DNA of 64,000 nucleotides from Cohnella luojiensis (GCF_004564235.1 NZ_SOMN01000002.1:124001-188000), one strand, 5' to 3'. Counted from the first letter of the stretch, positions 9,925 through 19,678 are shown. The notes: generated from the sequence alone by a model not told the origin. Numbers and translations are program-made.

Positions 9925-10326
9925 ATGGAATACTCGACTTTCGGACGGCACGTTGCGGTTGATACATGGGGAGGAAACATTGACTTACTGAACAGTGCGG
10001 AACTTCTCCAATCGCACATGGTGGAAGCGGCTGAAGCATGTGGCGCGACCGTACTCTCGGTTCAAGCGAAACAATTCGAACCACAAGGCGCTACCGTATT
10101 GGTATTGCTATCGGAGAGTCACATCTCCATTCACACGTATCCTGAAAGAGGTTTTGCCGCAATCGATTGTTATACTTGTGGCGAGACGGTGGATCCGCAA
10201 TTGGCAATTGACTACCTCGTCAATGTCCTTAAACCGGAAAAAACTTATGCGAAGAAATTGATCCGTGGACTCGGTGAAATGGAAGTCGTAGAACCGATGA
10301 TGAAGCAGGTCGAACTCGTTAAATAA
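9925..10326 (+). CDS. speD: S-adenosylmethionine decarboxylase proenzyme
   Basis: A 133-aa class 1b AdoMet decarboxylase proenzyme. It makes decarboxylated SAM, the aminopropyl donor for spermidine. The family self-cleaves between Glu and Ser to create the pyruvoyl cofactor; the motif SESHISIHTYPE places the cut between Glu64 and Ser65. His70 and the cysteines at 82 and 85 fit the active site. Length is about that of the family (around 125-130 aa). No spermidine synthase gene is adjacent. The RBS is GGAAGGGGG, within the structured leader. Confidence 0.94.
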   Translation: MEYSTFGRHVAVDTWGGNIDLLNSAELLQSHMVEAAEACGATVLSVQAKQFEPQGATVLVLLSESHISIHTYPERGFAAIDCYTCGETVDPQLAIDYLVNVLKPEKTYAKKLIRGLGEMEVVEPMMKQVELVK

Positions 10327-10337
10327 GATCGGCAACG

Positions 10338-10369
10338 AAGCCATGGGGGGACTAACCTCATGGCTTTTT
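10338..10369 (+). terminator. Rho-independent terminator after speD
   Basis: Stem AAGCCATGGGG (10338-10348) with CCTCATGGCTT (10356-10366), 11 pairs with one G-U, followed by a T-run. Confidence 0.87.
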
Positions 10370-10478
10370 CATATGTATAAGGAATACGAATGGAACTAAT
10401 CGTCGACAATAGGAAAAAAGCGCCGGAGCGGTTTTCATAAAGTTTTCATAATTAAGCGTATTTGAGGTAGTCCAGCTA

Positions 10479-10487
10479 TGCTATAAT
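10479..10487 (+). promoter_or_regulatory. Extended -10 promoter of the hem operon
   Basis: TGCTATAAT forms an extended -10 (TGnTATAAT) 55 bp upstream of hemA. No clear -35 is seen at the usual distance, which extended -10 promoters tolerate. Confidence 0.55.
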
Positions 10488-10542
10488 AATCGTTGACATA
10501 CAGGCTGACCCCTACTCCCAGCAGAAAGTCAGGTGATTGCAC

Positions 10543-11955
10543 ATGCATCTAATCTCCGTCGGATTGAATTATCGAACGGCCCCCGTCGAAATGCGGGAAC
10601 GCTTTGCGTTGTCGGAACAAGAGATGCCGCTTGCGCTGCAAGCGTTAAAGCAAACGACCGGCATTCTCGAGGGAGTCGTCGTGGCGACCTGCAACCGGAC
10701 GGAAATATACGCGGTCGTGGACAGACTGCACTTATGCGGGCATTACATCCGCGCATTCATGGAGCAGTGGTTCAAGATTCCGCGCAAGGAATTCAACACG
10801 CATCTCTATATGTACGAAGACGATCGCGCGGTCGAGCACTTGTTCAGGGTCGCAAGCGGCCTGGATTCCATGATCATCGGCGAGACTCAAATTTTGGGAC
10901 AGGTACGAGATGCGTTCCTGCTGGCGCAAGAGCAACAAGCAACGGGGACGCTGTTCAACCGTTTATTCAAACAAGCGATTACCCTCGCCAAACGCGCGCA
11001 CTCCGAGACATCGGTAGGAGAGAACGCCGTTTCCGTCAGTTACGCGGCGGTTGAGCTTGGCAAGAGGATCTTCGGAAGGTTCGACGACAAGAAGATCATG
11101 ATCGTAGGGGCAGGCAAGATGAGCGAGTTAACGGCTCAGCATCTGCATGCCAACGGCGCAAAGGAAGTGTTCGTCGCCAATAGAACGATCGAAAAGGCGG
11201 AAGAGCTGGCAGTCAAGTTCCAAGGCACGGCCATGAATATGGACGAGGCAATCAAACGATTGAAGGATACGGATATCGTCATAAGCAGCACCGGGGCGGA
11301 GAGATTCGTCATTACCCGCGAGCACTTGGAAGCGGCTATGGCCGCACGCAAGAAAAAACCGCTGTTTCTCATCGATATCGCCGTACCGCGTGACATCGAA
11401 CCTGCTTGCGGAGACATCCCTAACGTGTTCCTGTACGATATCGACGATCTCGAAGGCATCGTGGAAACGAACATGGCGAAACGTCGCAAAGAAGCCACTA
11501 TTATCGAAGAGATGATCGTGGACGAACAAGAGGCTTATCGTCAATGGTTTGCCACCTTGGGAGTTAGTCCTCTCATCCGGGCGCTTCAAGAGAAAGCGGC
11601 AGCCATCCAGGAGAATACGTTGGACAGTTTGCTGCGCAAGCTCCCCGAGCTGGACGATCGGCAAGTCAAGGTCATCCGCAAATTAACCAAAAGCATTGTT
11701 AATCAAGTTATACATGATCCTATATTGCGAATTAAAGAGCTAGCCGCCGAGAAGCGCAGCGACGAAGCGATGAAGCTGTTCGTGCAATTGTTCGCTCTGG
11801 AAGACGAGGTCGCCGTCCTTAAGGCGGAAGAAATAGCCAGCGAGAAATCCCGCAAGGAGACGGCCCCTGCCGCCAAGGGCTTGGAAGCGACGGCGACGGG
11901 TTCCATGCTGGATGTCGAGAAATTGCTGTCGCAGCTTGCGGGCGCGCTTCGATAA
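10543..11955 (+). CDS. hemA: Glutamyl-tRNA reductase
   Basis: A 470-aa enzyme reducing Glu-tRNA(Glu) to glutamate-1-semialdehyde, the first committed step of the C5 heme pathway. The catalytic Cys50 lies in VVATCNRTEIY and the NADPH-binding motif is MIVGAGKMSE near residue 190. A C-terminal helical dimerisation domain follows. The start is set at the ATG at 10543, with AGGTGA six bases before it; the in-frame TTG at 10537 touches the RBS. It is the first gene of the heme operon and has an extended -10 promoter. Length is slightly above the Bacillus protein (about 455 aa), with a low-complexity Ala/Lys/Glu tail near 430-450. Confidence 0.95.
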   Translation: MHLISVGLNYRTAPVEMRERFALSEQEMPLALQALKQTTGILEGVVVATCNRTEIYAVVDRLHLCGHYIRAFMEQWFKIPRKEFNTHLYMYEDDRAVEHLFRVASGLDSMIIGETQILGQVRDAFLLAQEQQATGTLFNRLFKQAITLAKRAHSETSVGENAVSVSYAAVELGKRIFGRFDDKKIMIVGAGKMSELTAQHLHANGAKEVFVANRTIEKAEELAVKFQGTAMNMDEAIKRLKDTDIVISSTGAERFVITREHLEAAMAARKKKPLFLIDIAVPRDIEPACGDIPNVFLYDIDDLEGIVETNMAKRRKEATIIEEMIVDEQEAYRQWFATLGVSPLIRALQEKAAAIQENTLDSLLRKLPELDDRQVKVIRKLTKSIVNQVIHDPILRIKELAAEKRSDEAMKLFVQLFALEDEVAVLKAEEIASEKSRKETAPAAKGLEATATGSMLDVEKLLSQLAGALR

Positions 11956-11983
11956 CGCGAGCGATACTGGAGGCGCTGCCCTC

Positions 11984-12805
11984 ATGATAACACAAGATTG
12001 GTTAACAGACGCCGTACTTTATATTTATGCCCTGAGCCTGCTTTTTTTCGTGTCCGACGCCGCATCCGGCAACCGGAGCGCCAAGAAGGTGGGAACAGGG
12101 CTGCTTGTTTTTGTTTGGATTTTGCAAGGGGTATTCCTGTTGGCGTTATTATTCGATCGCTTATCGGTCCCTTCGCTGACGTTAAAGGATTATTTATTTT
12201 TCGTATCGTGGCTGCTCGTTTCCGCGTCGTTCATCCTCAACCGCCTATTACGCGCCGAGCTCCTCGTGCTGCTCGTTAACGTTGTCGGATTCGCGGTTTT
12301 GGCGCTTAACCTCATCGAGCTTCCGAAACAAAACGCGAGGCTGGAGCCTTGGGAGGTTGCCAGGCGACTTCTAATCGTCCATGTGAGCTTAATCACTATC
12401 GCGTTCGCGGTATTAACGATCGCGGCCATATTGGGCGTGATGTATCTCTTCCTGCACCAAAGGCTCAAAGCCAAGAAATGGACGCACGTGATGAGTCGGA
12501 TGCCCAGCTTGGAGTGGATCGATCAGTATGCTTACAGAGCCGGGTTAATTGGAGTTCCGCTATTATTGCTGTCCTTATCGACGGGAACGGTGGCCTTACT
12601 GCTTGACGCCTCTCCGGCTAAGCTATTGGACGAGAAGGTATTGCTGTCTTTTGCCGCGGGCGCGCTTTACGTCGTATATTTGATCCGCAGAATGGCTTCG
12701 CCTGACAACGGCACGAAGCTGGCGATGTGGAATCTATTGGGTTATGCTCTATTAGTTACGGGTTTTTTCGCAAGCTCTCTTTCTTCGTTTCATCAGCTTC
12801 TATAG
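11984..12805 (+). CDS. hemX: HemX-type membrane protein (CcsA/cytochrome c assembly family)
   Basis: A 273-aa polytopic membrane protein with about eight hydrophobic segments, beginning MITQDWLTDAVLYIYALSLLFF. In B. subtilis HemX lies in the same place between hemA and the siroheme gene and lowers the cellular level of HemA; the family resembles the CcsA heme-handling proteins. The start at 11984 is chosen over a longer in-frame reading that overlaps the end of hemA, because TGGAGG lies 10 bases upstream. It is 28 bp after hemA. Confidence 0.88.
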   Translation: MITQDWLTDAVLYIYALSLLFFVSDAASGNRSAKKVGTGLLVFVWILQGVFLLALLFDRLSVPSLTLKDYLFFVSWLLVSASFILNRLLRAELLVLLVNVVGFAVLALNLIELPKQNARLEPWEVARRLLIVHVSLITIAFAVLTIAAILGVMYLFLHQRLKAKKWTHVMSRMPSLEWIDQYAYRAGLIGVPLLLLSLSTGTVALLLDASPAKLLDEKVLLSFAAGALYVVYLIRRMASPDNGTKLAMWNLLGYALLVTGFFASSLSSFHQLL

Positions 12806-12850
12806 CGACCGGTTGAAAATATAAACGCAACCGAGAGGAGCGTTCGCATT

Positions 12851-13513
12851 TTGCCAGATTGGTATCCTATCCTATTAAAGGTCGAGGGACGCAAATGCGT
12901 CGTCATCGGCGGCGGATCCGTTGCGCAGCGGAAGTCGGAAGGGCTCTTAAAAGCGAAGGCAAGCGTCTTCGTAATCAGTCCCAAGCTCACGCCCGCCATG
13001 TTGGAATGGGCGGAAGCCGGGCTCCTGCATTGGGAGAGGCGAGAAGCGGTGGAAACGGATCTCGACGGAGCCTCGCTCGTATTCGCGGCAACGGATAGAC
13101 CGATTATCAATAGCTGGATCTCCGAGGAAGCCGGGAAAAGAGCGGTTCCCGTGAATATAGCGGACGATGGGGAAAGCGGAGACTTTATCGTTCCGGCGGT
13201 GCTAAGGCGAGATGAGCTGGTCCTGACGGCTAGCGCCTCCGGAGCCGGTCCCGCGTTGGCCGCCCGGATTATTCAAGAGCTTGCCGAACGATACGGCCCG
13301 GAATACAATGAGAACGTCCAGGCCTTGAGAGCCATTCGCCTGATCGTGAAAGCGGAGGTCTCGGATCCTTCGGAGCGGCGCGAGCTTCTCCAAGCCGCCG
13401 TTACCGACGAAGCGCTGGAGGAATGGCGTTCGCTAGCTTGGCCGCAGGACAAGGTTAAGCTGATCTCTCGACTACGGGAACTAAGCAAACGAGTAAATGA
13501 CCGGAAGGGATAG
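12851..13513 (+). CDS. Precorrin-2 dehydrogenase / sirohydrochlorin ferrochelatase (SirC/CysG-N type)
   Basis: A 220-aa NAD-dependent enzyme of the siroheme branch, converting precorrin-2 to sirohydrochlorin; some members also insert iron. The nucleotide-binding motif VIGGGSVAQRK is near residue 20. The family block VNIADDGESGDFIVPAVLRR carries the acidic residue used in dehydrogenation and chelation. The start codon is TTG at 12851, with GAGAGGAG ten bases before it. It corresponds to the N-terminal half of CysG. With CobA in the fusion gene two positions downstream, the operon can make siroheme as well as heme. Confidence 0.87.
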   Translation: MPDWYPILLKVEGRKCVVIGGGSVAQRKSEGLLKAKASVFVISPKLTPAMLEWAEAGLLHWERREAVETDLDGASLVFAATDRPIINSWISEEAGKRAVPVNIADDGESGDFIVPAVLRRDELVLTASASGAGPALAARIIQELAERYGPEYNENVQALRAIRLIVKAEVSDPSERRELLQAAVTDEALEEWRSLAWPQDKVKLISRLRELSKRVNDRKG

Positions 13514-13520
13514 ATAAGTT

Positions 13521-14459
13521 ATGCGTAACATCATCGTTGGCTCCAGGCAAAGCTCGCTCGCGCTAACTCAAACGAACCAGACCATACAATTGCTAAGAGA
13601 TCTATGCGCCAGGGAAAAGCTTGCCTATACGTTCGAAGTAAAGCCGATCGTCACTCGGGGAGATCGCATTCTTGATGTGACGTTGTCAAAGGTTGGCGGT
13701 AAGGGACTTTTCGTGAAAGAAATCGAAGAAGCCTTATTGAATAGCGCGATCGACCTAGCTATACATAGCATGAAGGATATGCCATTCGAGCTTCCGGAAG
13801 GGTTGATCATCGGAGCGGTGCCGCAACGCGAGGATCCTCGGGATTGCCTCATTAGCAGGGAAGGAAGAAGCTTGTCGGAACTGCCGCAAGGCGCGAGAAT
13901 CGGAACTAGCAGCCTTCGTAGGGCGGCGCAGTTACATGCTTATCGCCCAGACCTGCAGATCGAATCCATACGCGGCAATATCGATACCCGGCTTCGAAAA
14001 TTGGAGGAAGAGGGCTTTGACGCCATACTTCTAGCGGCTGCCGGTCTGCACCGGATGGGATGGAAGGATCGCATAACGGAGTATCTCTCCCCGGAAATCT
14101 GTTTGCCCGCTGTGGGTCAAGGCGCATTGGCCATTGAATGTCGAGGCAATGATTCGGACGTGTTCGCATTGCTGAGGCTTCTGAACGATCCGGATACCGA
14201 ACGGACCGTCGCGGCGGAACGTCGCCTGCTTGGACTGTTGAATGGCGGCTGTCAAGTGCCGATCGGAGCTTATGCTCAACTGAAAACCGATGACTCGGAT
14301 GGGACAGTTGTGTTGAACGGAATGGTGTCCTCTCCCGACGGAACCCGGTTGTTAAGGGAAACCGCGGCAGGCTCCGATCCTAAAGAAGTCGGATCGGCAG
14401 TCGCGCAAGCGCTGTTGAGCCGAGGCGCGGACAATTTACTGGCGGAAGCGAGGGAATAG
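13521..14459 (+). CDS. hemC: Porphobilinogen deaminase (hydroxymethylbilane synthase)
   Basis: A 312-aa enzyme joining four porphobilinogen molecules into hydroxymethylbilane. The N-terminus [17 protein letters not shown] is typical, the arginine-rich stretch [13 protein letters not shown] binds substrate, and the cofactor cysteine is in [11 protein letters not shown] near residue 243. Length is standard. It starts 7 bp after the siroheme gene and ends 4 bp before the cobA-hemD fusion, showing tight operon packing. Confidence 0.95.
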   Translation: MRNIIVGSRQSSLALTQTNQTIQLLRDLCAREKLAYTFEVKPIVTRGDRILDVTLSKVGGKGLFVKEIEEALLNSAIDLAIHSMKDMPFELPEGLIIGAVPQREDPRDCLISREGRSLSELPQGARIGTSSLRRAAQLHAYRPDLQIESIRGNIDTRLRKLEEEGFDAILLAAAGLHRMGWKDRITEYLSPEICLPAVGQGALAIECRGNDSDVFALLRLLNDPDTERTVAAERRLLGLLNGGCQVPIGAYAQLKTDDSDGTVVLNGMVSSPDGTRLLRETAAGSDPKEVGSAVAQALLSRGADNLLAEARE

Positions 14460-14463
14460 CCGA

Positions 14464-16014
14464 ATGGACAAAGGGAAAGTCTATTTGGTCGGCGCGGGTC
14501 CAGGCGACCCTAAGCTGATCACGGTACGGGGGCTGGAGGCGTTGAAGCGATCAGATGTTATCGTGTTCGATCGGTTGGCGGGTCCGCAGCTGCTTAACCA
14601 TGCCAGGCCGGATGCCGAGCGGATCTATGTGGGCAAGCTTCCGGATCGTCATACGATGAAGCAAGAGGATATCAATCGGCTGCTTGTCGACTTAGCGCTT
14701 CAAGGTAAAACCGTCATCCGCCTCAAAGGCGGAGATCCAACCGTATTCGGACGCGTGGGAGAAGAAGCCGACTTATTGCAAAAGAATGGCATAATCTACG
14801 AGATTATTCCCGGTATAACATCTGCGATAGCCGTTCCGGCATACGCAGGAATTCCCGTCACGCACCGTGATTTGGCCTCTTCCTTTTCCGTGATAACGGG
14901 TCATGAAAGCCCCGATAAGCTTGATCATTCGATTTATTGGGATAAAGTAACGAATGCGACCGGTACCCTCGTGTTTCTGATGGGCGTTGCCAAGATCGGG
15001 TATATTAGCGAGCAGCTGATCAAGCACGGAAGATCGCCGGAAACCCCGGTTGCGCTCGTGCAGTGGGGGACAAGGGCGGAGCAAAGAACCGTTGTCGGCA
15101 CGCTCAGCGATATTGACGATAAAGTAAAAGCGGCCAACCTCAAACCGCCTGCCGTTATCATCGTCGGAGATGTTGTACGCCAGCGCGATACCTTATCCTG
15201 GATCGAGAAAAAGCCTTTGTTCGGTCAACGGGTGCTCGTTACCCGCGCCCGTTCGCAAGCGAGCGAGCTATTGGCCAAGATAGATGACCTGGGCGGCGAA
15301 ACGTACGAGTTCCCGGTGATCGAAACGAGGCTGCCGACGTCGGATGAATCCATTCGGGCGATTGAGGACGCATTGGGACAAGCTGATGCCTATGATTGGG
15401 TCATGCTCACGAGCGTCAACGGCGTGGAGTATTTCTTCAATTGGCTCGACCGTTGCGGGATCGACATCCGGCGGTTTCATCGCGCGAAATTCGCGGCTGT
15501 CGGACCGAAGACTGCCGAAGCGCTCGCATCCCGAGGGATCCGAGCCGATCTGTTGCCGGAAAGCTTCCGCGCGGAAGGCTTGCTGGACAGCTTGGACAGC
15601 CAGATCACGGCCGGCCAGTCGGCATTGCTGCCGAGAGGCGATTTGGCAAGGGAAACCCTGCCGAAAGAACTGAAGGAACGAGGCGTCCGAACGGTCGAGA
15701 TCGACGTGTACGAGACGGCGATGTCCGCACCGCGGGATTTATGGCTGCCGGAGATGCTGGCAAACGGGGAAATTCACGTCATTACTTTTACCAGCTCGTC
15801 TACGGTTATTAATTTATTGGAAGCCTTGCGCGGACTTGGGGTTAACAATCCCGCGGAAACGCTGAATCATATCGAGATTGCTTGCATCGGTCCGGTTACC
15901 GCCAAGACGGCGGAGGAAAACGGACTTCGCGTATCGATCGTTCCGGAAAAATATACGATTGACGGCTTAGTTGAAGCATTGGTGGAAAGACGGCGCGTTA
16001 CGAAAGGAGAATAA
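14464..16014 (+). CDS. Fused uroporphyrinogen-III C-methyltransferase / uroporphyrinogen-III synthase (CobA-HemD)
   Basis: A 516-aa two-domain protein. Residues 1 to about 245 are a SAM-dependent uroporphyrinogen-III methyltransferase (CobA/SUMT): VYLVGAGPGDPKLITVRG at the start, then VIRLKGGDPTVFGR and the ITSAIAVPAYAGIPVTHR block. The rest is uroporphyrinogen-III synthase (HemD): RVLVTRARSQASELL, then VMLTSVNGVEYFF and the C-terminal TSSSTV region. One polypeptide thus makes uroporphyrinogen III and begins diverting it to siroheme. In B. subtilis hemD occupies this slot without the CobA half. The start ATG is 4 bp after hemC. Confidence 0.93.
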   Translation: MDKGKVYLVGAGPGDPKLITVRGLEALKRSDVIVFDRLAGPQLLNHARPDAERIYVGKLPDRHTMKQEDINRLLVDLALQGKTVIRLKGGDPTVFGRVGEEADLLQKNGIIYEIIPGITSAIAVPAYAGIPVTHRDLASSFSVITGHESPDKLDHSIYWDKVTNATGTLVFLMGVAKIGYISEQLIKHGRSPETPVALVQWGTRAEQRTVVGTLSDIDDKVKAANLKPPAVIIVGDVVRQRDTLSWIEKKPLFGQRVLVTRARSQASELLAKIDDLGGETYEFPVIETRLPTSDESIRAIEDALGQADAYDWVMLTSVNGVEYFFNWLDRCGIDIRRFHRAKFAAVGPKTAEALASRGIRADLLPESFRAEGLLDSLDSQITAGQSALLPRGDLARETLPKELKERGVRTVEIDVYETAMSAPRDLWLPEMLANGEIHVITFTSSSTVINLLEALRGLGVNNPAETLNHIEIACIGPVTAKTAEENGLRVSIVPEKYTIDGLVEALVERRRVTKGE

Positions 16015-16020
16015 AGGCTT

Positions 16021-17019
16021 ATGGCATACCCTTTAGTTAGACATCGGAGATTGAGAAGCACGGCCGGACTACGAAATCTAGTAAGAGAAACAATGATCAG
16101 CGTGAACGACTTTATCGCCCCGATATTCGTGACGGAGGGCACGGGAATAAAAGACGAGATTGCATCCATGCCCGGCGTATATCATTGGTCGCTCGACACG
16201 TTGGAACAAGAGCTTTCGGAAATCGTCGGGCTCGGAATCCAGTCGATTCTTCTATTCGGAGTTCCCGACCATAAGGATGCGACGGGAACGTCGGCATTCG
16301 ACGACAACGGAATCGTTCAGAGGGCTGCCCGCAAAATAAAGGCACTGTACCCCGAGCTAGTCATCGTAGCGGACACCTGCTTGTGCCAATTTACCGATCA
16401 TGGTCATTGCGGAGTCGTTCATACGTCGGATTGCGGCGCGGAAATCGGCAACGACGAATCGCTGGAGCTGCTTGCGAAGGCAGCCGTTTCCCAAGCGAAG
16501 GCGGGCGCGGATATTATCGCTCCATCCAATATGATGGACGGGTTCGTAACCGCGATCAGGCAAGCGTTAGACGATGCGGGATTCGCGAATACGCCGATTA
16601 TGTCCTACGCGGTTAAGTATTCCTCCGCATATTACGGGCCGTTCCGGGAAGCTGCCCACTCGACGCCGCAATTCGGGGATCGCAAAACCTATCAGATGGA
16701 CCCCGCCAACGCTCGCGAAGCGTTAAGAGAAGCCCAGTCGGACGTGGATGAAGGCGCGGATTTCTTGATGGTGAAGCCGGGATTGGCCTATTTGGACATT
16801 GTCAGAATGCTGAGGGACCGTTATTCCTTGCCTATCGTCATCTATAACGTTAGCGCGGAGTATTCCATGGTTAAAGCGGCGGCCATGCAAGGGTGGATCG
16901 ACGAGAGGGCGATCGTGCTGGAGACGTTAACCGGCATGAAACGCGCGGGAGCGGATTTGATCATTACGTATCACGCCAAAGATGCCGCACGCTGGTTAAA
17001 GGAGAATGAGGCTAATTAG
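16021..17019 (+). CDS. hemB: Delta-aminolevulinic acid dehydratase (porphobilinogen synthase)
   Basis: A 332-aa enzyme condensing two 5-aminolevulinate molecules to porphobilinogen. The cysteine cluster [14 protein letters not shown] (about 118-131) marks the zinc-dependent form. Active-site lysines are in [15 protein letters not shown] (Lys199) and [12 protein letters not shown] (Lys251). It is 6 bp after the cobA-hemD fusion and has AAAGGAGA upstream. Its stop overlaps by four bases the stop region of the convergent Crp/Fnr gene, and no clear terminator lies between them. Confidence 0.95.
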   Translation: MAYPLVRHRRLRSTAGLRNLVRETMISVNDFIAPIFVTEGTGIKDEIASMPGVYHWSLDTLEQELSEIVGLGIQSILLFGVPDHKDATGTSAFDDNGIVQRAARKIKALYPELVIVADTCLCQFTDHGHCGVVHTSDCGAEIGNDESLELLAKAAVSQAKAGADIIAPSNMMDGFVTAIRQALDDAGFANTPIMSYAVKYSSAYYGPFREAAHSTPQFGDRKTYQMDPANAREALREAQSDVDEGADFLMVKPGLAYLDIVRMLRDRYSLPIVIYNVSAEYSMVKAAAMQGWIDERAIVLETLTGMKRAGADLIITYHAKDAARWLKENEAN

Positions 17020-17678
17020 CCGCGAAGCTTTAACAAATTAAGCTTGTATTCATTGATGCCGAACTGAAGGACGCCGCGCGTCTCCAATTCCCGAATGACT
17101 TCGGACAAAACGGATTTGGTAACGCCGGCCATCTGGGCAAGCTCGTCATAGTTGAGTGACATATGGATGGATATGATATTTCCGTCTCGTTTGCCATTTT
17201 TGTTGGCTAGCGCGATTAGGTTTTTGAGTACCCGGGTACGCCCATCAAGGAAGGTAAGGTCGTTTACGTGCTCGTTGGTCGTGCGCAATCTACGGCAAAG
17301 CTCGGCTAATATTCCTCGCGTAATATCGAAATGAGCTTGCAATAAATCCATGAATTGCTCGGATGACAATTCAAGTACGGTCGTCGGTTCCAACGTTTGG
17401 GACGAAGCCGAACGGGGACGTCCATCAAGCAACGATAGTTCTCCGAAACTTTCGCCGCTATTGACCAGGGAAAGGACCTTCTCTTCGCCGGAATTGCTTT
17501 TCGTGAAAAGTTTAATGGAGCCCGACAGTACGACGTAGAAGGTCGATCCCATTTCTTTCTCATGAAAGAGAATCGTACCGGACGCAAGGTTTCGCCTATG
17601 GGAAATTCTCAGGATGCGCTCTAGTTGATCGTCGTTTAGGTTGTCAAACAGCGAAACTCTTTTTAGCCATTCGATCAT
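17016..17678 (-). CDS. Crp/Fnr-family transcriptional regulator
   Basis: A 220-aa regulator with an N-terminal cyclic-nucleotide-binding-type beta roll ([40 protein letters not shown]), a dimerisation helix near 110-140 and a C-terminal winged helix ([28 protein letters not shown]). Only one cysteine is present, so an Fnr-like iron-sulfur cluster is unlikely. The effector is unknown. The start is the ATG at 17678, preceded by AGGAGAGAT; an upstream in-frame ATG would add 12 residues without an RBS. It is convergent with hemB and divergent from hemL, so it splits the heme cluster. Confidence 0.88.
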   Translation of the reverse strand: MIEWLKRVSLFDNLNDDQLERILRISHRRNLASGTILFHEKEMGSTFYVVLSGSIKLFTKSNSGEEKVLSLVNSGESFGELSLLDGRPRSASSQTLEPTTVLELSSEQFMDLLQAHFDITRGILAELCRRLRTTNEHVNDLTFLDGRTRVLKNLIALANKNGKRDGNIISIHMSLNYDELAQMAGVTKSVLSEVIRELETRGVLQFGINEYKLNLLKLRG

Positions 17679-17779
17679 AATATCTCTCCTGCTCCAATGA
17701 GGTGCGGTATGCATGACTGTTTATTCCTGTATAAGTTTACCACAGCCATTTCCAATTCTGATAGTAGGATGTGACGAAT

Positions 17780-19081
17780 ATGAGCGAAAATCATCGAACT
17801 CGCACGGACTCCCGTTCTAAAGCTGCATTCGAACGCGCGAAACGTGTCATACCGGGCGGGGTGAACAGTCCCGTACGGGCTTTCAAATCGGTAGAATTGA
17901 CTCCTCTTGTTATCGAGCGCGGAGAGGGTAGCCGAATTACGGACATCGACGGACAAACCTATATCGACTACGTGTTATCATGGGGACCTCTTATCGCCGG
18001 GCATGCTCATCCGGAAGTCGTGGAGGCAATCAAGCGGACCGCGGAGAAAGGGACAAGCTTCGGGGCTCCGACGGAGCTCGAAACCCTAATGGCCGAGCTC
18101 GTCTGCGAGAGGGTTCCTTCCGTCGAGATCGTGCGAATGGTCAATTCCGGAACGGAAGCGACGATGAGCGCATTGAGATTAGCCCGCGGTTATACGAAAC
18201 GGAGTAAAATCCTGAAATTCGAGGGCTCTTATCATGGGCATGCGGACAGCTTGCTCATTAAAGCGGGTTCGGGAGTTGCGACACTAGGGCTTCCGGATAG
18301 TCCGGGCGTACCCGATAGCGTGGCGGCGCATACGCTGACCGTACCCTATAACGATTTGGAATCGGTGAAGCTTGCGTTCGAACGTTACGGAGAAGAGATC
18401 GCGGCGATTATCGTCGAACCGATAGCGGGCAACATGGGCGTCGTACCTCCGTTGCCGGGCTTCCTTTCCGGCTTGCGCGAGATAACGACCAGCTACGGCA
18501 GCTTGCTTATTTTCGACGAAGTCATGACCGGATTCAGGGTACACATGAACTGTGCCCAAGGCTTGTACGGGGTAACTCCGGATTTGACCTGCTTAGGTAA
18601 AGTCATCGGCGGCGGCTTGCCTGTTGGCGCGTATGGCGGAAAAAGAGAGATCATGGAGCAGATGGCGCCAGTCGGGCCGATCTATCAAGCCGGAACTCTA
18701 TCGGGTAATCCGCTAGCTATGGCCGCGGGGTACACGACATTGAAACTGATGACCGAGGAGTCCTACCGGCTCTTGGAAAGATTATCGGTCCGGCTTCATG
18801 CCGGACTCGAGCGCAATGCGGCGGAGACGGGGATTCCGATGACGATTAATCGCGTTGGCTCGATGGTATGCCCGTTCTTCACGGATAGGCATGTCATCAA
18901 TTACGATATCGCCAAAACCGCTAATACGGAACGCTTCCGTACCGTGTTCCGTAGATTGCTGGATAACGGCGTAAACATTGCGCCTTCTCCGTTCGAAGGA
19001 TGGTTCGTCTCGATCGCCCACTCCGACGACGATATCGACCAGACCATCGAGGGGCACAGGGCGGCTTTGCTGAAGGTCTAG
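17780..19081 (+). CDS. hemL: Glutamate-1-semialdehyde 2,1-aminomutase
   Basis: A 433-aa PLP-dependent class-III aminotransferase fold enzyme making 5-aminolevulinate from glutamate-1-semialdehyde. The PLP lysine is in [18 protein letters not shown] (Lys274 or close), with [14 protein letters not shown] and [11 protein letters not shown] upstream. The start is the ATG at 17780 ([10 protein letters not shown]), with AGGA ten bases before it; the in-frame GTG at 17771 is too close to that site. It completes the C5 heme pathway but is cut off from the main hem operon by the opposite-strand regulator, so it needs its own promoter in the 100-bp gap. Confidence 0.94.
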   Translation: MSENHRTRTDSRSKAAFERAKRVIPGGVNSPVRAFKSVELTPLVIERGEGSRITDIDGQTYIDYVLSWGPLIAGHAHPEVVEAIKRTAEKGTSFGAPTELETLMAELVCERVPSVEIVRMVNSGTEATMSALRLARGYTKRSKILKFEGSYHGHADSLLIKAGSGVATLGLPDSPGVPDSVAAHTLTVPYNDLESVKLAFERYGEEIAAIIVEPIAGNMGVVPPLPGFLSGLREITTSYGSLLIFDEVMTGFRVHMNCAQGLYGVTPDLTCLGKVIGGGLPVGAYGGKREIMEQMAPVGPIYQAGTLSGNPLAMAAGYTTLKLMTEESYRLLERLSVRLHAGLERNAAETGIPMTINRVGSMVCPFFTDRHVINYDIAKTANTERFRTVFRRLLDNGVNIAPSPFEGWFVSIAHSDDDIDQTIEGHRAALLKV

Positions 19082-19140
19082 TCTAGCGCTTCCCGAAAAT
19101 TCCGCCATATAGGGCTGTTAGCGGAATCATGTTCATCAGT

Positions 19141-19455
19141 CTCCGTTATTTCGTGGAAGCCGTCGTCAGCGGTGCTGATAGCGGAACGAGGTTCCGTTAT
19201 TTCGTGGAAAGTACCGCCAGTGGTGCCAATAGCGGAAAGAGGTTCCGTTATTTCGTGGAAAGAGTCGCCAGTGGTGCCAATAGCGGAAAGAGGTTCCGTT
19301 ATTTCGTGGAAAGAGCCGCCAGTGGTGCTGATAGCGGAACGAGGTTCCGTTATTTCGTGGAAGCCGTCGTCAGCGGTGCTGATAGCGGAACGAGGTTCCG
19401 TTATTTCGTGGAAAGAGCCGCCAGCGGTGCTGATAGCGGAACGAGGTTCCGTTAT
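19141..19455. repeat. 51-bp tandem repeat array, six units plus a partial
   Basis: Units begin at 19141, 19192, 19243, 19294, 19345 and 19396, exactly 51 bp apart, with a nine-base partial unit at 19447-19455. Each unit starts TTCCGTTATTTCGTGGAA and ends ATAGCGGAACGAGG. At each junction ATAGCGGAAC-GAG-GTTCCGTTAT forms a ten-pair hairpin with one G-U. Units 1 and 5 share a variant middle (GCCGTCGTC), and units 2 and 3 share CCAATAGCGGAAAG. This suggests growth by unequal exchange of multi-unit blocks. Because 51 is divisible by three, several frames stay open, but no RBS or plausible protein is seen. Confidence 0.95.
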
Positions 19456-19635
19456 CAGGTTCTAGCTTCGCTAATCGGGCAGTTAATTGGTTAAGCTGCT
19501 CTAATCTCAATGAGGCACTTTCGGCTGAATAAGCGTTCCTGGCGCGGGTATTCTGTTTGGGACTCGCTTAGTCGTATTAACGGAACGAGATTCCATTGGG
19601 AAGTTGCTACCCAATCAATAATAGCTCTCATTCAC

Positions 19636-19678
19636 CCGCCCCCCGGCCCATAAAGCCGAGGGGGTTGTTTGTTTTTTT
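19636..19678 (+). terminator. Rho-independent terminator upstream of spoVID
   Basis: CCCCCCGGC (19639-19647) pairs with GCCGAGGGGG (19655-19664) with one bulged A, followed by TTGTTTGTTTTTTT. Confidence 0.8.

Noticed and set aside
19141..19455. Possible CRISPR array
   Set aside because: There are no unique spacers: the whole 51-bp unit is repeated, and no cas genes are near.
19129..19494. Open frames across the tandem repeats (17-residue RYFVE-type repeats)
   Set aside because: The repeat unit is a multiple of three, so several frames stay open by chance. There is no RBS, and the hairpin signal explains the conservation better.
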